Source: Lingula anatina (lineage: Eukaryota; Brachiopoda; Lingulata; Lingulida; Lingulidae). Taken from it: a DNA stretch of 64,000 bases. Of this stretch, positions 1-12,551 are shown piece by piece; within the stretch, counting starts at the first letter, position 1; every line of letters begins with the position of its first letter. The notes beneath the pieces are model-generated. The model was not told the DNA's origin. It searched no databases and saw nothing but the letters and a program-made list of their open reading frames with translations. The DNA is taken from positions 357,237-421,236 of the forward strand of contig NW_019775413.1 in assembly GCF_001039355.2 (NCBI RefSeq). Reading direction: 5' to 3'. The translations under genes and the position numbers were made by a program.

Positions 1-1809
1 GAGCCCATCGGTATTAAACAGAGTATATATAACTTGATTTTGGACATTGTTTACAGTGCCCACACTTAGAGACCATTCACTGACCACTCTTCCTCGCTTA
101 CTCCATGCTAGATAAACAGGCCATCGTATCATTACGGGTACCTGCCTTAGTCCGTCACCCGGGTTACGAGAGCGCCATGACACAAACAGTCTTTACATTA
201 CCCCAAACCCCGTCATTGAGCGGACAGAATTATTTCACCCTATACAAACCTTAAGAAAACATTAAGATCGATGATGACTGGTCTATTGTTCGATATCAAG
301 AAACCGCGGCATTGTTTCGCTGATTTAGTTGATTCAACATCAGGAAAACGCGGTACATGTGCATGAACTGCAGCAATAGGAATTATCAATCACCTTATTT
401 ATGATTTGAGGATGAAGTATACAGCCCATCTAATTGATCAATTTCACTAGTTTTCCCATGCTAAATTTAAAAATGCACTATTTCAGTAACCGCGCTCAAT
501 TTTGGACGGTATCAATTTATAATTATAAAAGGTGGTGGACAAATAAACAGAAAGCGCAACAAAATTGATTTCCTATCACTGATGCCAACGATGCTGAAGG
601 GGCTTAATGTTTATAAGAATGAGATAATGACGCTTTTGACCCTTTACGAAGCACGTCCGGCTGTTTAGCGTTGACCCGTTCTCATTCAATTATTAATTGC
701 AAATTACTATTTCTGCGCAAGATGGTTAGAGCACGCTTAATTGGTGATTTTCATGGTTTTCTACAGTTAGTGAAAGACATGGGCCTAGTGGAGCATAAAA
801 TAACGGTAATGTAAAGGGACGTGTCCAGGTTCTAGTGATCAGATTTACACCTGGTCCATACAGTGATCATTCGACAAACAAGAGGTCAGATTAGTACCAC
901 CTTTGCACTAGACGTCGGCCAGCCTGCGGATATAAGGGAGCAGACGGTGACAAATGTAACACCCTTTTTACCTCTCGGTGTTAAATGAAAAGTTTAACGA
1001 TTTTCAGTAATGCACCGATCAAACCGCAGAGGGGAATCAAAAATCATTTCGCATATCATTAAATTTTTATCAAATCTGTAAGCACTTTTTGAACAGTTGG
1101 ATGGATTATTGTATTATCATTTTTGGCGTGTTTAGTTGTTTTTCTGGACAGTACTACATACTCTTTAAGTATATATCAAAGCCCTCACTAAGGTAAAAAA
1201 AAAATCATCGCATGTTGAAAATAACACTCGATTACGGTTGTTCTTTTGAAAAAAAAAATGTCAAAAATCGAAAGACGGTGTTCTTGTTTTTTCGAACAAG
1301 CATCATATCCACAGCTTGATTACCATTAGTTAAATAAAATTTCATAATTTTTCAATGAAGGAAGCTATCCTTGTTTTACTGTGAGTTGTTATAGGTCGGG
1401 AATTGTTAGGTTTTACTGGTATATCCCAGTCGTACTTTCTAGTATTAAACACAAGATATGATATGTAAATAAATGCAATGAAGAACATTTTCTGAATATT
1501 CATTTCTACAATACAAAATTATTTCCAAAGGAAAAAAAATAATAATTCTGATATTTATCTTGTTAAAGTCAGCCTTTGGACAGCATTATTGTGCGAGTTT
1601 ATCTTTCATGGATGAAACACGACTTACTAATGAAATAAGTGTTCTGGCAAATTACAACACATTTTGATTTTACGTTTATCGAGTTCCAACCTCGGATTTA
1701 ATCACATTTGAATTTCCCCTGATGTGGACGACTGTTAACCCGCACCCACCCCGCATGAAACAATTTAACAATCAAACACCTGCTGTCAACAGAATGAATG
1801 GATCATTAA

Positions 1810-1856
<47 letters not shown>

Positions 1857-3985
1857 ATAATATTGATATGATATATTGCGATTAAATGCAGTTTATTTCT
1901 TTAAAATGTATTAACGTTAAAACGATACTTATTCTTTAAATTGTGCTCTATGTTTTTCTTTCTTTTTTTTATTTTTTTTTTTATTTATTTATTTATTTTT
2001 TTTATGGAAAACTGAAAAACCTCTGCTTTGGATTTTATAATAGCATATAAATAAAAATAAATAAAAAATTAATATTAATAAAAAAACCCTTCATATTTCT
2101 ATTAGCAAGTAAATTCACTTACCTGCTTTTGCCTTACTATTTGTAGGAAAGGAATAACACTCTTACTTCTTCAGCTTCTCTGGTCTCCTCTGTGGCTTCG
2201 ATAGTAATACAGTGAATGCATATACACCACCAAAGTTGTCTTTCTCGTTTCCATGGCCTATTATCTGCGTCACCACAGTGCGTCCATGCCAATAATATTG
2301 GTTAATGGCACAGTAAAAGGCCTGTCCAATAACATGTTGGCAAACAAGGGGCGATTAGTAAATAGCCAACAGTAAATGTAATGATATAATATACAAAAGA
2401 GTGAGGCCTCTCAGGATGAATACGGAATATGACGCGAGGAATTCTACCATGATGTTGCCACTTCACCAGCCTTAACTTTGATTTCGAAAATAACAGAGAC
2501 TAAATTAAAATTGTCCTAGTTGCCAATTTAATGTCATGCATATTTATATACAATAAATATCAGTTTTTGAAATACTTTCCTCGACGATATAATTTAATCT
2601 TTTTTCATTTTCTTCTTTATTTCACCCCTTTGATACATGTAAAGGCCATATGCAACGTCAATATATTTGTTTGCTTATCCGCATTGGAAATGTTCAGCAA
2701 TAGGAAGTGAACACCGTTCTTGAACCATGCATAAATTCACGTATTAAATATGATAAATAATAAGTCAAAGTTTACTTGCCTGAGGGGCACACGTCTTGTT
2801 CAAACACGAAGAACAATAATAGATTACAAAAGATACCATTAAAAACCTTAAACTTTCATTGCGAGATATATTAGTGTATTGACCTTCAGCTAACAGTCTC
2901 TTGAATTATAATGGACTCTCGTTGTTGATTCAAGACAATTTAGCGCGTTTGTCAAGTACCCAGCCCATATTTTGCTTAGAATCATGTTTTATATTACACC
3001 TGTCTACTGGTGTTTTGATTTACATCTTAAACGATTTAACAAAAATATGACAAATTTCTGAAGGTTTAACGAGGATGATTGGTCATATTTATGTTTTACT
3101 TGTAGCTTCTCGAGACAGAGACAGGATAAACAATGAAACGAAGAAACATGCTGTATTTTAAGTTGTACGAGAGATCCTCAATATGCATGTGGTTGAAAAT
3201 AGCATAAACCCATGTTCAAATAAATCAGATGATCACTGCATGTTAGATCGATACACTTGCCAATATTTGCTTATGTAATGTTGAAAGACATAACGTACAG
3301 GCACATACATAATTTAATAGGTATGGGCATACTTCTTCCCCGATACCTTCCGTCAAAAGGAAAGCTCTGAAGGTAGAGAATACACTACAGATGTATTGCT
3401 GTTGGAAAGTATGAATGTTACCTGTTTTTATTCATTTCTTCGACTTCTGATAAGATAAAGGCCGTTAAGAAGACCAATTTGGATTGGCAAAAAGAGCGCG
3501 TTCACTGTCAGGCAGTCTTTACCTAATTAGTGTCTAGATGATATTATACGTGCTAAATGAGCCATTTGCGTTATTGACAATCCGTGTTAGAGTATGTAGA
3601 TAACAAGTCATTGTGTTACTGTTTTGTTTATTAAAGATACGCACTAGGTGCGAGAGAGAAAGATACATTTTAAATGTCATTTGTGTAAACAATATAAGTA
3701 GAGACAAACATAATAGCTTCCGTTGGGATAATAAGCCCCAGGTCTCTTCACATCACTAAATACAAATTAAAAATTTAACTGCAGATCATGTGAAGGCCGC
3801 CCGGTACAGGCTAATCATAAATCAGTCGTTTTCTTCTAATCGCATACAGGTAGTGCGGGTTTGCGGGTTTGCACTTTGCAATGTCTTATTTAGTCCTACT
3901 CAGTACATTGCTGTTTCGCAATTAACTGTTCACTTACGAAGGTGAAATGCAGTTCAATGACTTTTGAGACTTCACGGTCATTGAT
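1..3985. other. Intergenic, no gene recognised
   Basis: No open frame here shows a recognisable domain or coding-like composition on either strand. The stretch is AT-rich. It has a (CT)n tract near 1814-1853, a T-rich (TTTA)-like tract near 1965-2000, and scattered short poly-A and poly-T runs. Nothing else was seen. Confidence 0.6.
1814..1853. repeat. (CT)n microsatellite
   Basis: About 20 uninterrupted CT units, read directly from the sequence. Confidence 0.95.
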
Positions 3986-3989
3986 TTCA

Positions 3990-4690
3990 CTCATTTCCAG
4001 ATAAACATGTGCAGCAGTCAATCAAATACTCCAGAAAAACGGGCATCTAAGAGTGTTCTACAGAAAAATTCACATCAAACCGTGGTTCAATGATAGCTAT
4101 AAAGGATTGTTCGGAAATTATAAAAAAAGGCACTTTATAGGTTTAATGTGTGCAAAACGCCTGACAATCACCCAGTTTACATCCTCGCAAATGATAGTCT
4201 CCTTTCACAAGTTGAGAATCTTGAATATACATGTTGAGGAAATATAATCCTAGTGGATTTTATAAGCGTTTTTCAAATTAGAAAATATGTTCATCACGTT
4301 TAATTTGCCGACCATTTCTTCAAAAAGATGCCCAGTAATGACCACGAGGGAGTGGAGATCTCAGCGCCCCTTCAGAAAATGAACGTTGGTCAATTTTTGA
4401 AGCATTAAACAGAGAATATAAATAAGTTGAAATAAAAGAATCCATTAAAACTCCCAAGCGTAATAAAAATCAATAGATATGATGGCATTTTAAATGAGTA
4501 ATTTATAGAATTTTCAGAAATAGTACTGTCATATCTTTATGTCATACCGGTGTTTAATGCAATGATTGATAAAAGATACTTCCTTACTCTCTGCAACCCA
4601 TTGATTGTTCCAGGGTGAATATTCTGATCCTAGTAATTATAAGGGAATACGTTTATTAATCTGTATATTTCAAGTTATTCATGTATACTG
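3990..4690 (+). mobile_element. Decayed LINE, 5' fragment (linker and start of reverse transcriptase)
   Basis: Reading the + strand across stops and frameshifts gives pieces typical of the non-LTR ORF2 family often annotated as jockey-like polymerase. Near 4070-4130 there is a KPWFND-type motif followed by a basic YKK stretch, as in the region between endonuclease and RT. Near 4620-4665 the text reads SDPSNYKGIRLL, matching the conserved RT block usually written DPxNYRGIxLL. The frame breaks several times, so this is a dead copy. It continues at about 5000 after an inserted inverted-repeat element. The clade (CR1, RTE, L2 or jockey) is not assigned. Confidence 0.7.
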
Positions 4691-4726
4691 TAAACACAAG
4701 GCTACTCGCATTGTAAGGTAGTACTT

Positions 4727-4970
4727 GTACACACACTGGACAGTAGAAGTGCCACCCCCCTGACTCAGAGAAATCAAAGTTATAATGCCTGGTCTACTTA
4801 TAATGAGACTAATGAGTATAAAACCGTTGTACCATGGAATTGTATTGTTGGTCTTTTTGTGAAATTTGATGTTAATAAAATGATACCAGGAGCATATCAT
4901 TCCACAGCCATTTATCTCCCCCAAAGTATTGGTTCAGTAGGGGTCACACTTCTATTGTCCAGTGTGTGTA
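4727..4970. mobile_element. MITE with about 31-bp terminal inverted repeats, inserted in the LINE
   Basis: The two ends (about 4728-4758 and 4940-4970) are inverted copies of each other with three differences. They read inward as TACACACACTGGACA followed by TAGAAGTG and ACCCC. TA flanks both ends, which is compatible with a Tc1/mariner-type TA target, but that is inference. There is no coding capacity. A second copy lies in inverse orientation at 7219-7463. It interrupts the LINE between the NYKGIRLL block and the next RT block. Confidence 0.75.
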
Positions 4971-4999
4971 TTATGCATTATTATGCGTCCTAAATTCAT

Positions 5000-5910
5000 A
5001 CATGTAGTACCACTGAAGCAATGTTTGTGTTGTACGCTATAACCAGTAAATTTCTGTGTGAAAAGAAGAAACTCCATTACTGCTTAATGGACTACAAACA
5101 ATGCTTGGATATTATAGATAGAGCCTAATATTGTATAAGTTATCTATTTGAGGAATCGGCGGCAAATCTCTCTCTGTTATTACTGTACGATAATGTGAAA
5201 ACTGGTATTTTGTTAAATAGAAAAACATCAGACTTTTTTTGAAAACAATAGAGGAGCCCTTCAGAGAGAGGTCCTATCCCCTATCCTATTTTTCACTACA
5301 TGATTATGAATGTGAAGAAAAAATAAATAAATATGGCATGCAACCAGTTAAGATGAAAGACTTGGCACTTTTCTAGTCATGTTTGCAGATGACAAATTAT
5401 TTATTTATTTTTTTATTTTATTTTTTTGCTGATTCTGTTGAACTCTTTATCGATGTATACTCATATAAATGGGGGTTAATGTAAAAAATATATAAATATA
5501 TATATATACTGGTATTTGTCTATCTTCACACAACCTCGCAACTGAAACTGATACACTTAGATAAATTTCGACTGAACAAAGGTGTTTGCACTGTAACGAT
5601 GTGAAGGAGAATCCACACTTTGTATTGGGGTGCCTTACCAGTAGGTATACCGCTCTCAGGAGAAAGTTCATTAAGCCATTTTTTATATTAGACCTTCTGT
5701 TTTCAAATAAGTTCTCCTGCTGAATTCTTCCATGCAGTATGAAACTATTATATAATCTGGTGGAAGGATTCAGCATGAGATCTGATCTGATATGATCTAC
5801 TACATATATGACCTATGTACTGTAGTCTCCTGTCTCTTTGATTTACATGTAAATGTCCTGTATAAGACTGATGGACCTTAAAAGGTCCAAAGTAATAAAC
5901 TATTGTTATA
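5000..5910 (+). mobile_element. Decayed LINE, 3' fragment (RT core to 3' end)
   Basis: Continuation of the LINE after the nested element. In order on the + strand I can read: STTEAMFVLYAITSKFL (about 5007-5060); a degenerate D(Y/F)KQCLD block (about 5090); a REVLSPILFF block equivalent to QGxxLSPxLF (about 5260-5295); a MFADD-like catalytic box (about 5378-5395, frame broken); an ADSVELFID..YKWGL stretch (about 5430-5480); and a terminal C..C...H...C zinc-finger-like stretch followed by LRRKFIKPF (about 5590-5680). The 3' end carries a small hairpin (GGACCTTAAAAGGTCC, 5874-5889) and then AATAAAC, as expected for a LINE tail. Stops and frameshifts occur throughout. Confidence 0.75.
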
Positions 5911-6446
5911 ATCTTAACCTCTGAGAAAGAATGTGAGGCTTTCACGATTGAAAGATCTGTTTTCCTCTTTGGCAAAAAAGGTTGTCTTATGTAAAAATTC
6001 TTGCCACGGTACATTTACTTCTGTACATAATGTAATTTCAGATGATATACTAATAACATAGAAGATAAGATTATGAGTTATACGAAAATTAAAATCTTTT
6101 CTACTTATTGTACTGAAAAACCATTTATAATTAAAAAAGTAGACTTTAATTGAATTTACCCATGGGATTATAAAGACATTTTATTTGAAATTTGTTATTA
6201 CTTAAATTCTAGCGTTAACAATGTTGAATGCGGCAATCTGAGCAGTGAACTCTCGTAACCTACGACACAGAGTGGGAGCACTACAATGGCCCATAGGAGC
6301 CTACGCGTGCGTCTCTCAGACGTTCCTTAACATTCGAAAACGACATGCAACCCGTCTATTTCATATGTTATTAAGCCCTGTAGCAGCAGAATTGACAAGG
6401 CCCATGCCGCATACGCCTTTTACTACAGAGCTTTGAGCTCCGAAAA

Positions 6447-6893
6447 TGACATGGCTGTGTCTGTTTCGCCACTTACTGATCTCCATAGATGCGAGATCGA
6501 CACGACTGCGAAAATCACACGAGCCATGTCTATTTCGTGTTTTATAACATTGTCATTTAAAAGCAAAAATTTCACAGTTAAAGACAAATGCGACTTGGCA
6601 CAAGGTAATTTTGCATTTATGGGAGCCAGCAAGTTACGAAATAAGCATGGCTATGTCAATTTCGTGTTTTATAAAATGCCCATTAATATTATATATTAGT
6701 ATAAGACAAATGCAGCGCGGCCTGGTCAATTCCGCATCTATGGGTTTCAGTGAATGACGAACAAGACCATGTGAATTTCGAGTTTTATAACATAGCCATT
6801 TGGAGCTAAAAAATCCATAGTAAGAGACGAACGCGACATGGGTCGTGTCAATCCATCTATGGGGTTCAGTAAGTGGCGAAACAGACACAGCCC
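6447..6893. repeat. Degenerate tandem units of about 120 bp flanked by inverted ends
   Basis: Three related units begin near 6525, 6648 and 6768, with a further start near 6890. Each opens with a CATG(G/T)..ATTTCG(T/A)GTTTTATAA stretch and contains AAGACAAATGC or GAGACGAACGC. The outer ends are inverted relative to each other: 6452-6468 reads GGCTGTGTCTGTTTCGC and 6877-6893 is its complement, extended by imperfect matches. The unit boundaries are approximate. No function was recognised. Short frames here look like accidental products of the repeat. Confidence 0.6.
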
Positions 6894-7134
6894 TGTCGTT
6901 TTCGAGGCCCATACAGTCACATAAACTATTTTGCGCAAATTATGACATTTGTCGATAATTGAATTTACGGTTCTGTATAAACTCATCATTCATGCACTTA
7001 GGCCTACAGCATTGTCATCTAGACTCTCGGCATTACATGTTTATCATCAATCATAATGTAAATATATTGGAGAAAGGTACCCTTTTGCCATCCTAAACGC
7101 GATATTCTTCATAAGTTGTCATATATATAATCAG

Positions 7135-7157
7135 CATATCATATCATATCATATCAT
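7135..7157. repeat. (ATATC)n microsatellite
   Basis: Four to five consecutive ATATC units, read directly. Confidence 0.85.
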
Positions 7158-7218
7158 CCCCACCTACATTGTTTTCAGCGATTGCCTTTGATTGTTAAAA
7201 AAACATTGACGCGTTCCT

Positions 7219-7463
7219 ATACCACACTGGACATAGAAGTGTCACCCCTACTGAACCAATACTTTGGGGAGATAAATGACTGTGGAATGATATGCTCCTG
7301 GTATCATTTTATTAACATCAAATTTCACAAAACGACCAACAATACAATTCCATGGTACTCATAAGTCACATTATAAGTAGACCAGGCATTATAACTACTC
7401 AAGATCTACCTACTTTGATTACTCTGATTCAGGGGGTAACACTTCTATTGTCCATTGTGTGTA
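7219..7463. mobile_element. Second MITE copy, inverted relative to 4727-4970
   Basis: The reverse complement of 4727-4970 aligns along almost its whole length. It shares the TACACAC(A)..GGACAATAGAAGTG ends, a central block with GGTATCATTTTATTAACATC, and the sequence GTAGACCAGGCATTATAAC. Small indels separate the copies, so these are old insertions of the same family. Confidence 0.75.
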
Positions 7464-7479
7464 CAAGAGACGGTAAACA

Positions 7480-7853
7480 GACACCAACATGATCGACTTA
7501 GATCAGCTCATGTATAAAAAGCAAGCCCTCAAATGTATTGTTTTCAATTAGGACAGAGGACATTTCCCTATTTATCGTCTCTTGGATACAAACTTTTTTA
7601 ATGAGAAAAGGAAATCGCTGAAAAGGTGGGAATCAATATTAGACTTAGTGGCGTGTTATTTTTATCCCTGTCTTATTGTGGAGTAAAATGCAAAACCGAC
7701 AAAATGTACCTGGATAACCCTAAGGTATACGCATAATTAGTAGGACAAGGTACCGGTGCACATTCGATGTTTACAGTGGTTTTATATCGATTATTGCGAA
7801 ATGGGGACTCACATTTTACACATGAACTGATCTACGTCGATCATGTTGGTGTC
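7480..7853. mobile_element. Inverted-repeat element with 40-bp arms
   Basis: Arm 1 (7480-7519) and the reverse complement of arm 2 (7814-7853) match at 37 of 40 positions by direct comparison; both start GACACCAACATGATCGAC. The 294-bp interior has no recognisable coding sequence. It starts 16 bp after the preceding MITE. Its family was not recognised. Confidence 0.65.
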
Positions 7854-8803
7854 ATGAAAACATAATAGTATTGGAAGCACCCAAGAAGGACAAAAATATA
7901 AGCACCAAGTAAAATACAAACAACTAGTTATAATCCAGCTGGTCTGTTGTATTCAACGTCATTATGTTTAAAAAACGCCTTAAGTTTAATATTTCAGTGT
8001 AGATTGTCCTTGACTCACTGAGCCTTCACAAATGCTAATGAAATCCTTGGTAAAATTTCAGTTCAGGTTGGAAGGTGTTTGGTCTTTCCGCTTATTTTTC
8101 ATTCTTCAATTTTATCGTATCAATGGATGTGGTTGTCAGATTGCGTATTCTCATAAAAGAATACAAGGCACTGCTCACCTCATGTTCGGCCTTTATTGTA
8201 ATCTCACAGTGTGTTCTGTCTACTGTAACAAGCTTTTTGTCACTATTTGCTAGTCCATTGTAGTAACGCCTTTGAATCAACGAATTCCACATAAAATATA
8301 AACAAACTTAACATACAAAGCACAATGTTAAAAAAAGTCTGAAATGAAGACAATTATACGAGAAGCGGCGCTAGACAAATGAACCCTGCTGGTAAGTTAT
8401 TTTTTTAGATGGAGTGTAGGTATCTCTCGAAGCAGAAGCATTTAACGTATGTAAATGCGTTAGAGGTGCGAATGTCCACATCAAAGCCTCTTCGTACCCT
8501 ACACTCAACAGGTGCAATCTACTTCACTGTTAGAAATGCGTACACTTTCATTTGCATACATTGGTCGTTAAATAAAAACGAAATATGCTGTTACTTACAA
8601 CGTATTTATTAACCTTTTTTGACATTAGATGATTTAATTAATCCCTTTGAAGACATTATGAACTGTTGAAGCAGCAGCTGGTTTAACATTCAAATTAAAC
8701 GTCGAGCAATGGTTTCCAGAAGAGAGTGCATCAACGCGGTTGAACTCTCAAAACGTAAGTACGTTGAGTTAACTGATAACCCTGACATTTTGCCTTTCTC
8801 ACA
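7854..8803. other. Intergenic, nothing recognised
   Basis: The short open frames on both strands lack domains, and no repeat structure was seen. Confidence 0.55.
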
Positions 8804-9062
8804 CAGGGGCGGATTGAGGCCGTCTTCTGGGTCTTCCAAAAGACGGTCAGATTATCAAGTTAAAATTGACAGGTATCTAATTATCTTATTATTACTGTCG
8901 GAAGACGACCAAAAATAGAGGATGGATCCACAAGGATAGTTTGGAAGACTGTCAGAAAATACCTCTGGATCCGCCCATGTCACACGCACTGCATTTGAAA
9001 TGTAAACTTGAAAATCTGACCGTCTTCCGGGAGACCCAGAAGATGGCCTCAATCCGCCCCTG
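8804..9062. mobile_element. Head-to-head pair of a CAGGGGCGGAT-ended MITE (foldback)
   Basis: The left part (8804-8979) starts CAGGGGCGGATTGAGG and ends CTCTGGATCCGCCC, aligning over its length with the separate copy at 35616-35783. The right part (about 8998-9062) is an inverted, truncated copy of the first 65 bases. The whole region therefore has long inverted ends and can fold back. The CAGGGGCGGAT terminus resembles hAT-superfamily ends from memory. No clear target duplication was found. Confidence 0.7.
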
Positions 9063-12000
9063 TAGTTAACCTACACACCTTAACTTTCTTCGTCCCGAAT
9101 GTGTCCATGAAATATATACACACTCAAATCATAAAAAAAACATAGAAAAACAGGTATATGTACGCCCAAGTAGTTATACTACGATGTCTGAGGTCCGAAA
9201 ATAGGTTTAACTTACCCGTCTCAAAAATTCAATTTCCCAGTGTAATATCCTCAATTTAGTTGTCCCAAATCGGATGTCAAAATAATACCTTTTTACGTGC
9301 TATTGCAGTTATTTTGACAGAGCCAATTAACCTCAAATACCGCTTAAAGATAGGTCTTCTTTCCTGAGAGACCACAAACTGTGATAGCCGGAGTCTTTGG
9401 TAAATCTTCAGGAGACCTGGATCCTGGATTTCACTCACTTAGGTCAGGCAAAACTGATAACTTGGTTAGTGTATTAAATTTTAAAGCAGAAAAACAACAG
9501 CATTGAGATTTTCCTGGGGTCAATTGCAAGTTTTTCCGACTTACCAAAACAATACCCAAATTATCTTTTTTCATCTAACAAAATAGATGTGATGAAGAAT
9601 CCGATTTTCTCAAAATAAGGATTTGTTGCCTACATTAACTAACTTATCAGATTTGTCTGGCCTTACTTTGAATTTGCCAAAAACGATTAACTGTAATTGC
9701 ACTGGGGGTCTTTATTGCTTTTACCGGCTATGTATCATCCATTATTTTTATAGGGGGTGGATAATTTCAAGAGTAGGGCTAGAGAAGTGCTTGTAAGATT
9801 GGTACTGATGCGCTTATGCGTTTAAACATGCAGTCATTTGTAGACAGCGTCGTCGCGTGTTCTCATGCATCCCTAAGCCATTACTGTCCTTAGTTTTCAA
9901 AACAGTTGAGAAAAAGCAGAAACGAATACAAAATAAACATTCTAATACAAAACTCTGTGTTCAGAAATCTTCAGGGCCGCCTGTCCATGACCTTCGACAC
10001 GCGATGCTTTGAGTGCAAAAGTTAAAAGCATATAGGTATCAGCATTCTGGAGAGAGACAGCCCATTCTGGGAGTTAAACAAAGATTTTAATGAATGGGTA
10101 AGGCCGCGTTGCACGCACATCATAATCTCATTTACTTAATTTACGGTAGCGGTAAGGGAAAGCTGGCGTCCGATAAATAGTGTTTCTAATAATCGAATTA
10201 AATGTTTACATGCATGGCAAGTGTCTCTGCGTCTGTATTCTCTTGGTCTGACTGAAGCGGTCCTTTTTATCGCTACCGTGCGTTCGGCACCGTACGAACT
10301 TTAACTGAAAATAAAATAAAATGACGGCACTGGAAGACCAGGTTCTTTGATTTTGGATTTAATTTCCATGGTGCGAATAGGGTCTCCGAGGGGTTCTTAT
10401 GTGTAATCTGCTCATCTGGACGAAAGCTAGACTATTGACAATTCAACTAGCACGGTTTTGAACGCGTTTTTATTCGACATATACACAACTAGGGAATGTA
10501 TAAATTTATGCATCTGTATATCTGCAAGGGGCAGTCAATAACCGATGTTGACAGGAACCGGTTGATTCAGTAACTCTTCAAGTAATGTACGTGTATCTGT
10601 AATAACTGACTTATGTTTATCTCCTTATTAAACAAATTACTCTAAATGCAGTGATTCTGTGTTATCTGTGGCAAGCCCGTGTGTATTCAACTCACATCGT
10701 ATAAAATAACTTCAAGCTCATTCTACACCACTTTTAATTACTGTTAATATATTTCTACATTGGAAGGGGGGTTGAGGGAAATTATAATTGTGGAAATATT
10801 ATACGCAATGTGAGCGTCATTGGCGTTAACTAAGAAAGTCAATTGTTTGTGGAATGACCGTCATCACTAAGTAGTGGGAGGGAAGAGGCACAATCGACGC
10901 AAAATATTCCGGTAGTGCAGTATGATTGTATGAGTTTAACCATTCATCTGGTAAAACTGCTACAGTGTAGTTTTAAGTTGGGGAATTTACTCTTGTTGGA
11001 ATAACACCGATCAACTTAACTTACTTATTTGGAACGCACACCACACACCTACCGGTGTAAGGACGCATAGTAGACATCAGGGGCGTAGGATGGGCGAAAA
11101 TGATCCGCGGCAGCGGTTAAAGGTATATACAGCACATACAGGTTGGTTATTTATACTGCCTGTGGTACTCATCTATACGCTGACTGAAAGAAAAGAAAGA
11201 GACTTCTAATGAACTGGGATAACGGAAGGATCCCATATCTTTTTTTTTTCACTCCCCAAACCAACGACCTGAAAGCCTGAGAACGAAAACTACGAACTGA
11301 TATGTCTTAAAAGCTCTTTGAATCTCGTTTAAAATAATGCCTTTATTGTACCAAAGGAACATATACCTTCAACATTTGTATTTCCAGTGTTAAACACAAT
11401 TTACAAATGATAATGATAATACATGTATAACGAAATAATAATAAATAAAATAACAGATAAATGAAAGTGAATAAAATTATTTTCAAATTTTAAAAAATTT
11501 CTTCGATTTTTAATCGTGATCAGTTACTAAGTATCCCCATTTGAAGCACTAGGAACTTTATTTTAAAAAACAATACCTAACTGCAAGACGTCTATTACAC
11601 AATTAAAACCAAAAGTTAATTTATAGAAAGGTCGATGTTTCCGATTGACCAGAGACAGGAATCGTTGAACCCAACTTCCCCAAGAAAAGAAACCTCTCTT
11701 GATTCTATAAAACCGTTAGACGATAGGCAGCTTCCCTGTCAATTGAAAAAAATTAAATGTCCCTCATCTATAATACTGCTGATATCGACAAGATCCGATG
11801 ACATTTGAAGAGATATGCGCAGCCATCCACATCCGCCCTCCAGCGAAATCTTGAAAAATGATAGTTTCTTTTAAATGTTATTAAACCCTTCTATTGGATC
11901 CTTCTGCTTTGAGGTATTTATTTCTCAAAATCTATGTCACATAGAAGAGGTGGACCCAAGAAATAAAATAGGTTATTTTTATTAGATATATGAAAAAAAT

Positions 12001-12551
12001 TAAACTCTCCTTGTCTATGCAGGTAATATCTTTAAATTATTGGAAGCATGCGACGTTTCTCCCGTGACGGTACATGTAACTAGGGTATACCGCTGTCTTT
12101 TTGGTGGTCATAACCACGGTAACGAGACTATTCTTTGCTACAAGAGCAAATCAGATGCTACATTTCATTGAAAATTACCCCTCCCAGACCGTAAACGACA
12201 TTGACAAAAGTGGACGTTTTGTACTCAGACGTGACGGGCGTGTAAAAAAATACGTTTGACACTCGGATAAAAAATCCACTATTAGATCTAAAGAAAAAAG
12301 CATCTATCTTGCCAAAGTAAACGTGCACTGTGCATCTTCAAAGTAACAACATGCATGGGGCAAAACAAGCTTTTGCGTTCGTCTAGTACAGGAAACCAAA
12401 GACACCCTCAAAGATACTGCAGACAAAAAAAAATTAAAATTAAACACTTGGCCGTGTCTGACCAATCAACTGTAAAGAAACCATAATAAATTACATCGAC
12501 CGGTGCTGTTTTTAAACACGTTAGTAATTTGTTTGGATCAGTTGAACAGCC
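9063..12551. other. Intergenic / presumed 3' flank of the dopamine receptor gene
   Basis: No coding exon was recognised. The portion next to 12551 should contain the 3' UTR of the minus-strand receptor. Minus-strand AATAAA hexamers occur at 11977-11982, 11557-11562 and 11342-11347, and any of these could be the poly(A) signal. A CAGGGGCGTAGG string near 11079 resembles a transposon end but has no partner. Confidence 0.5.
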
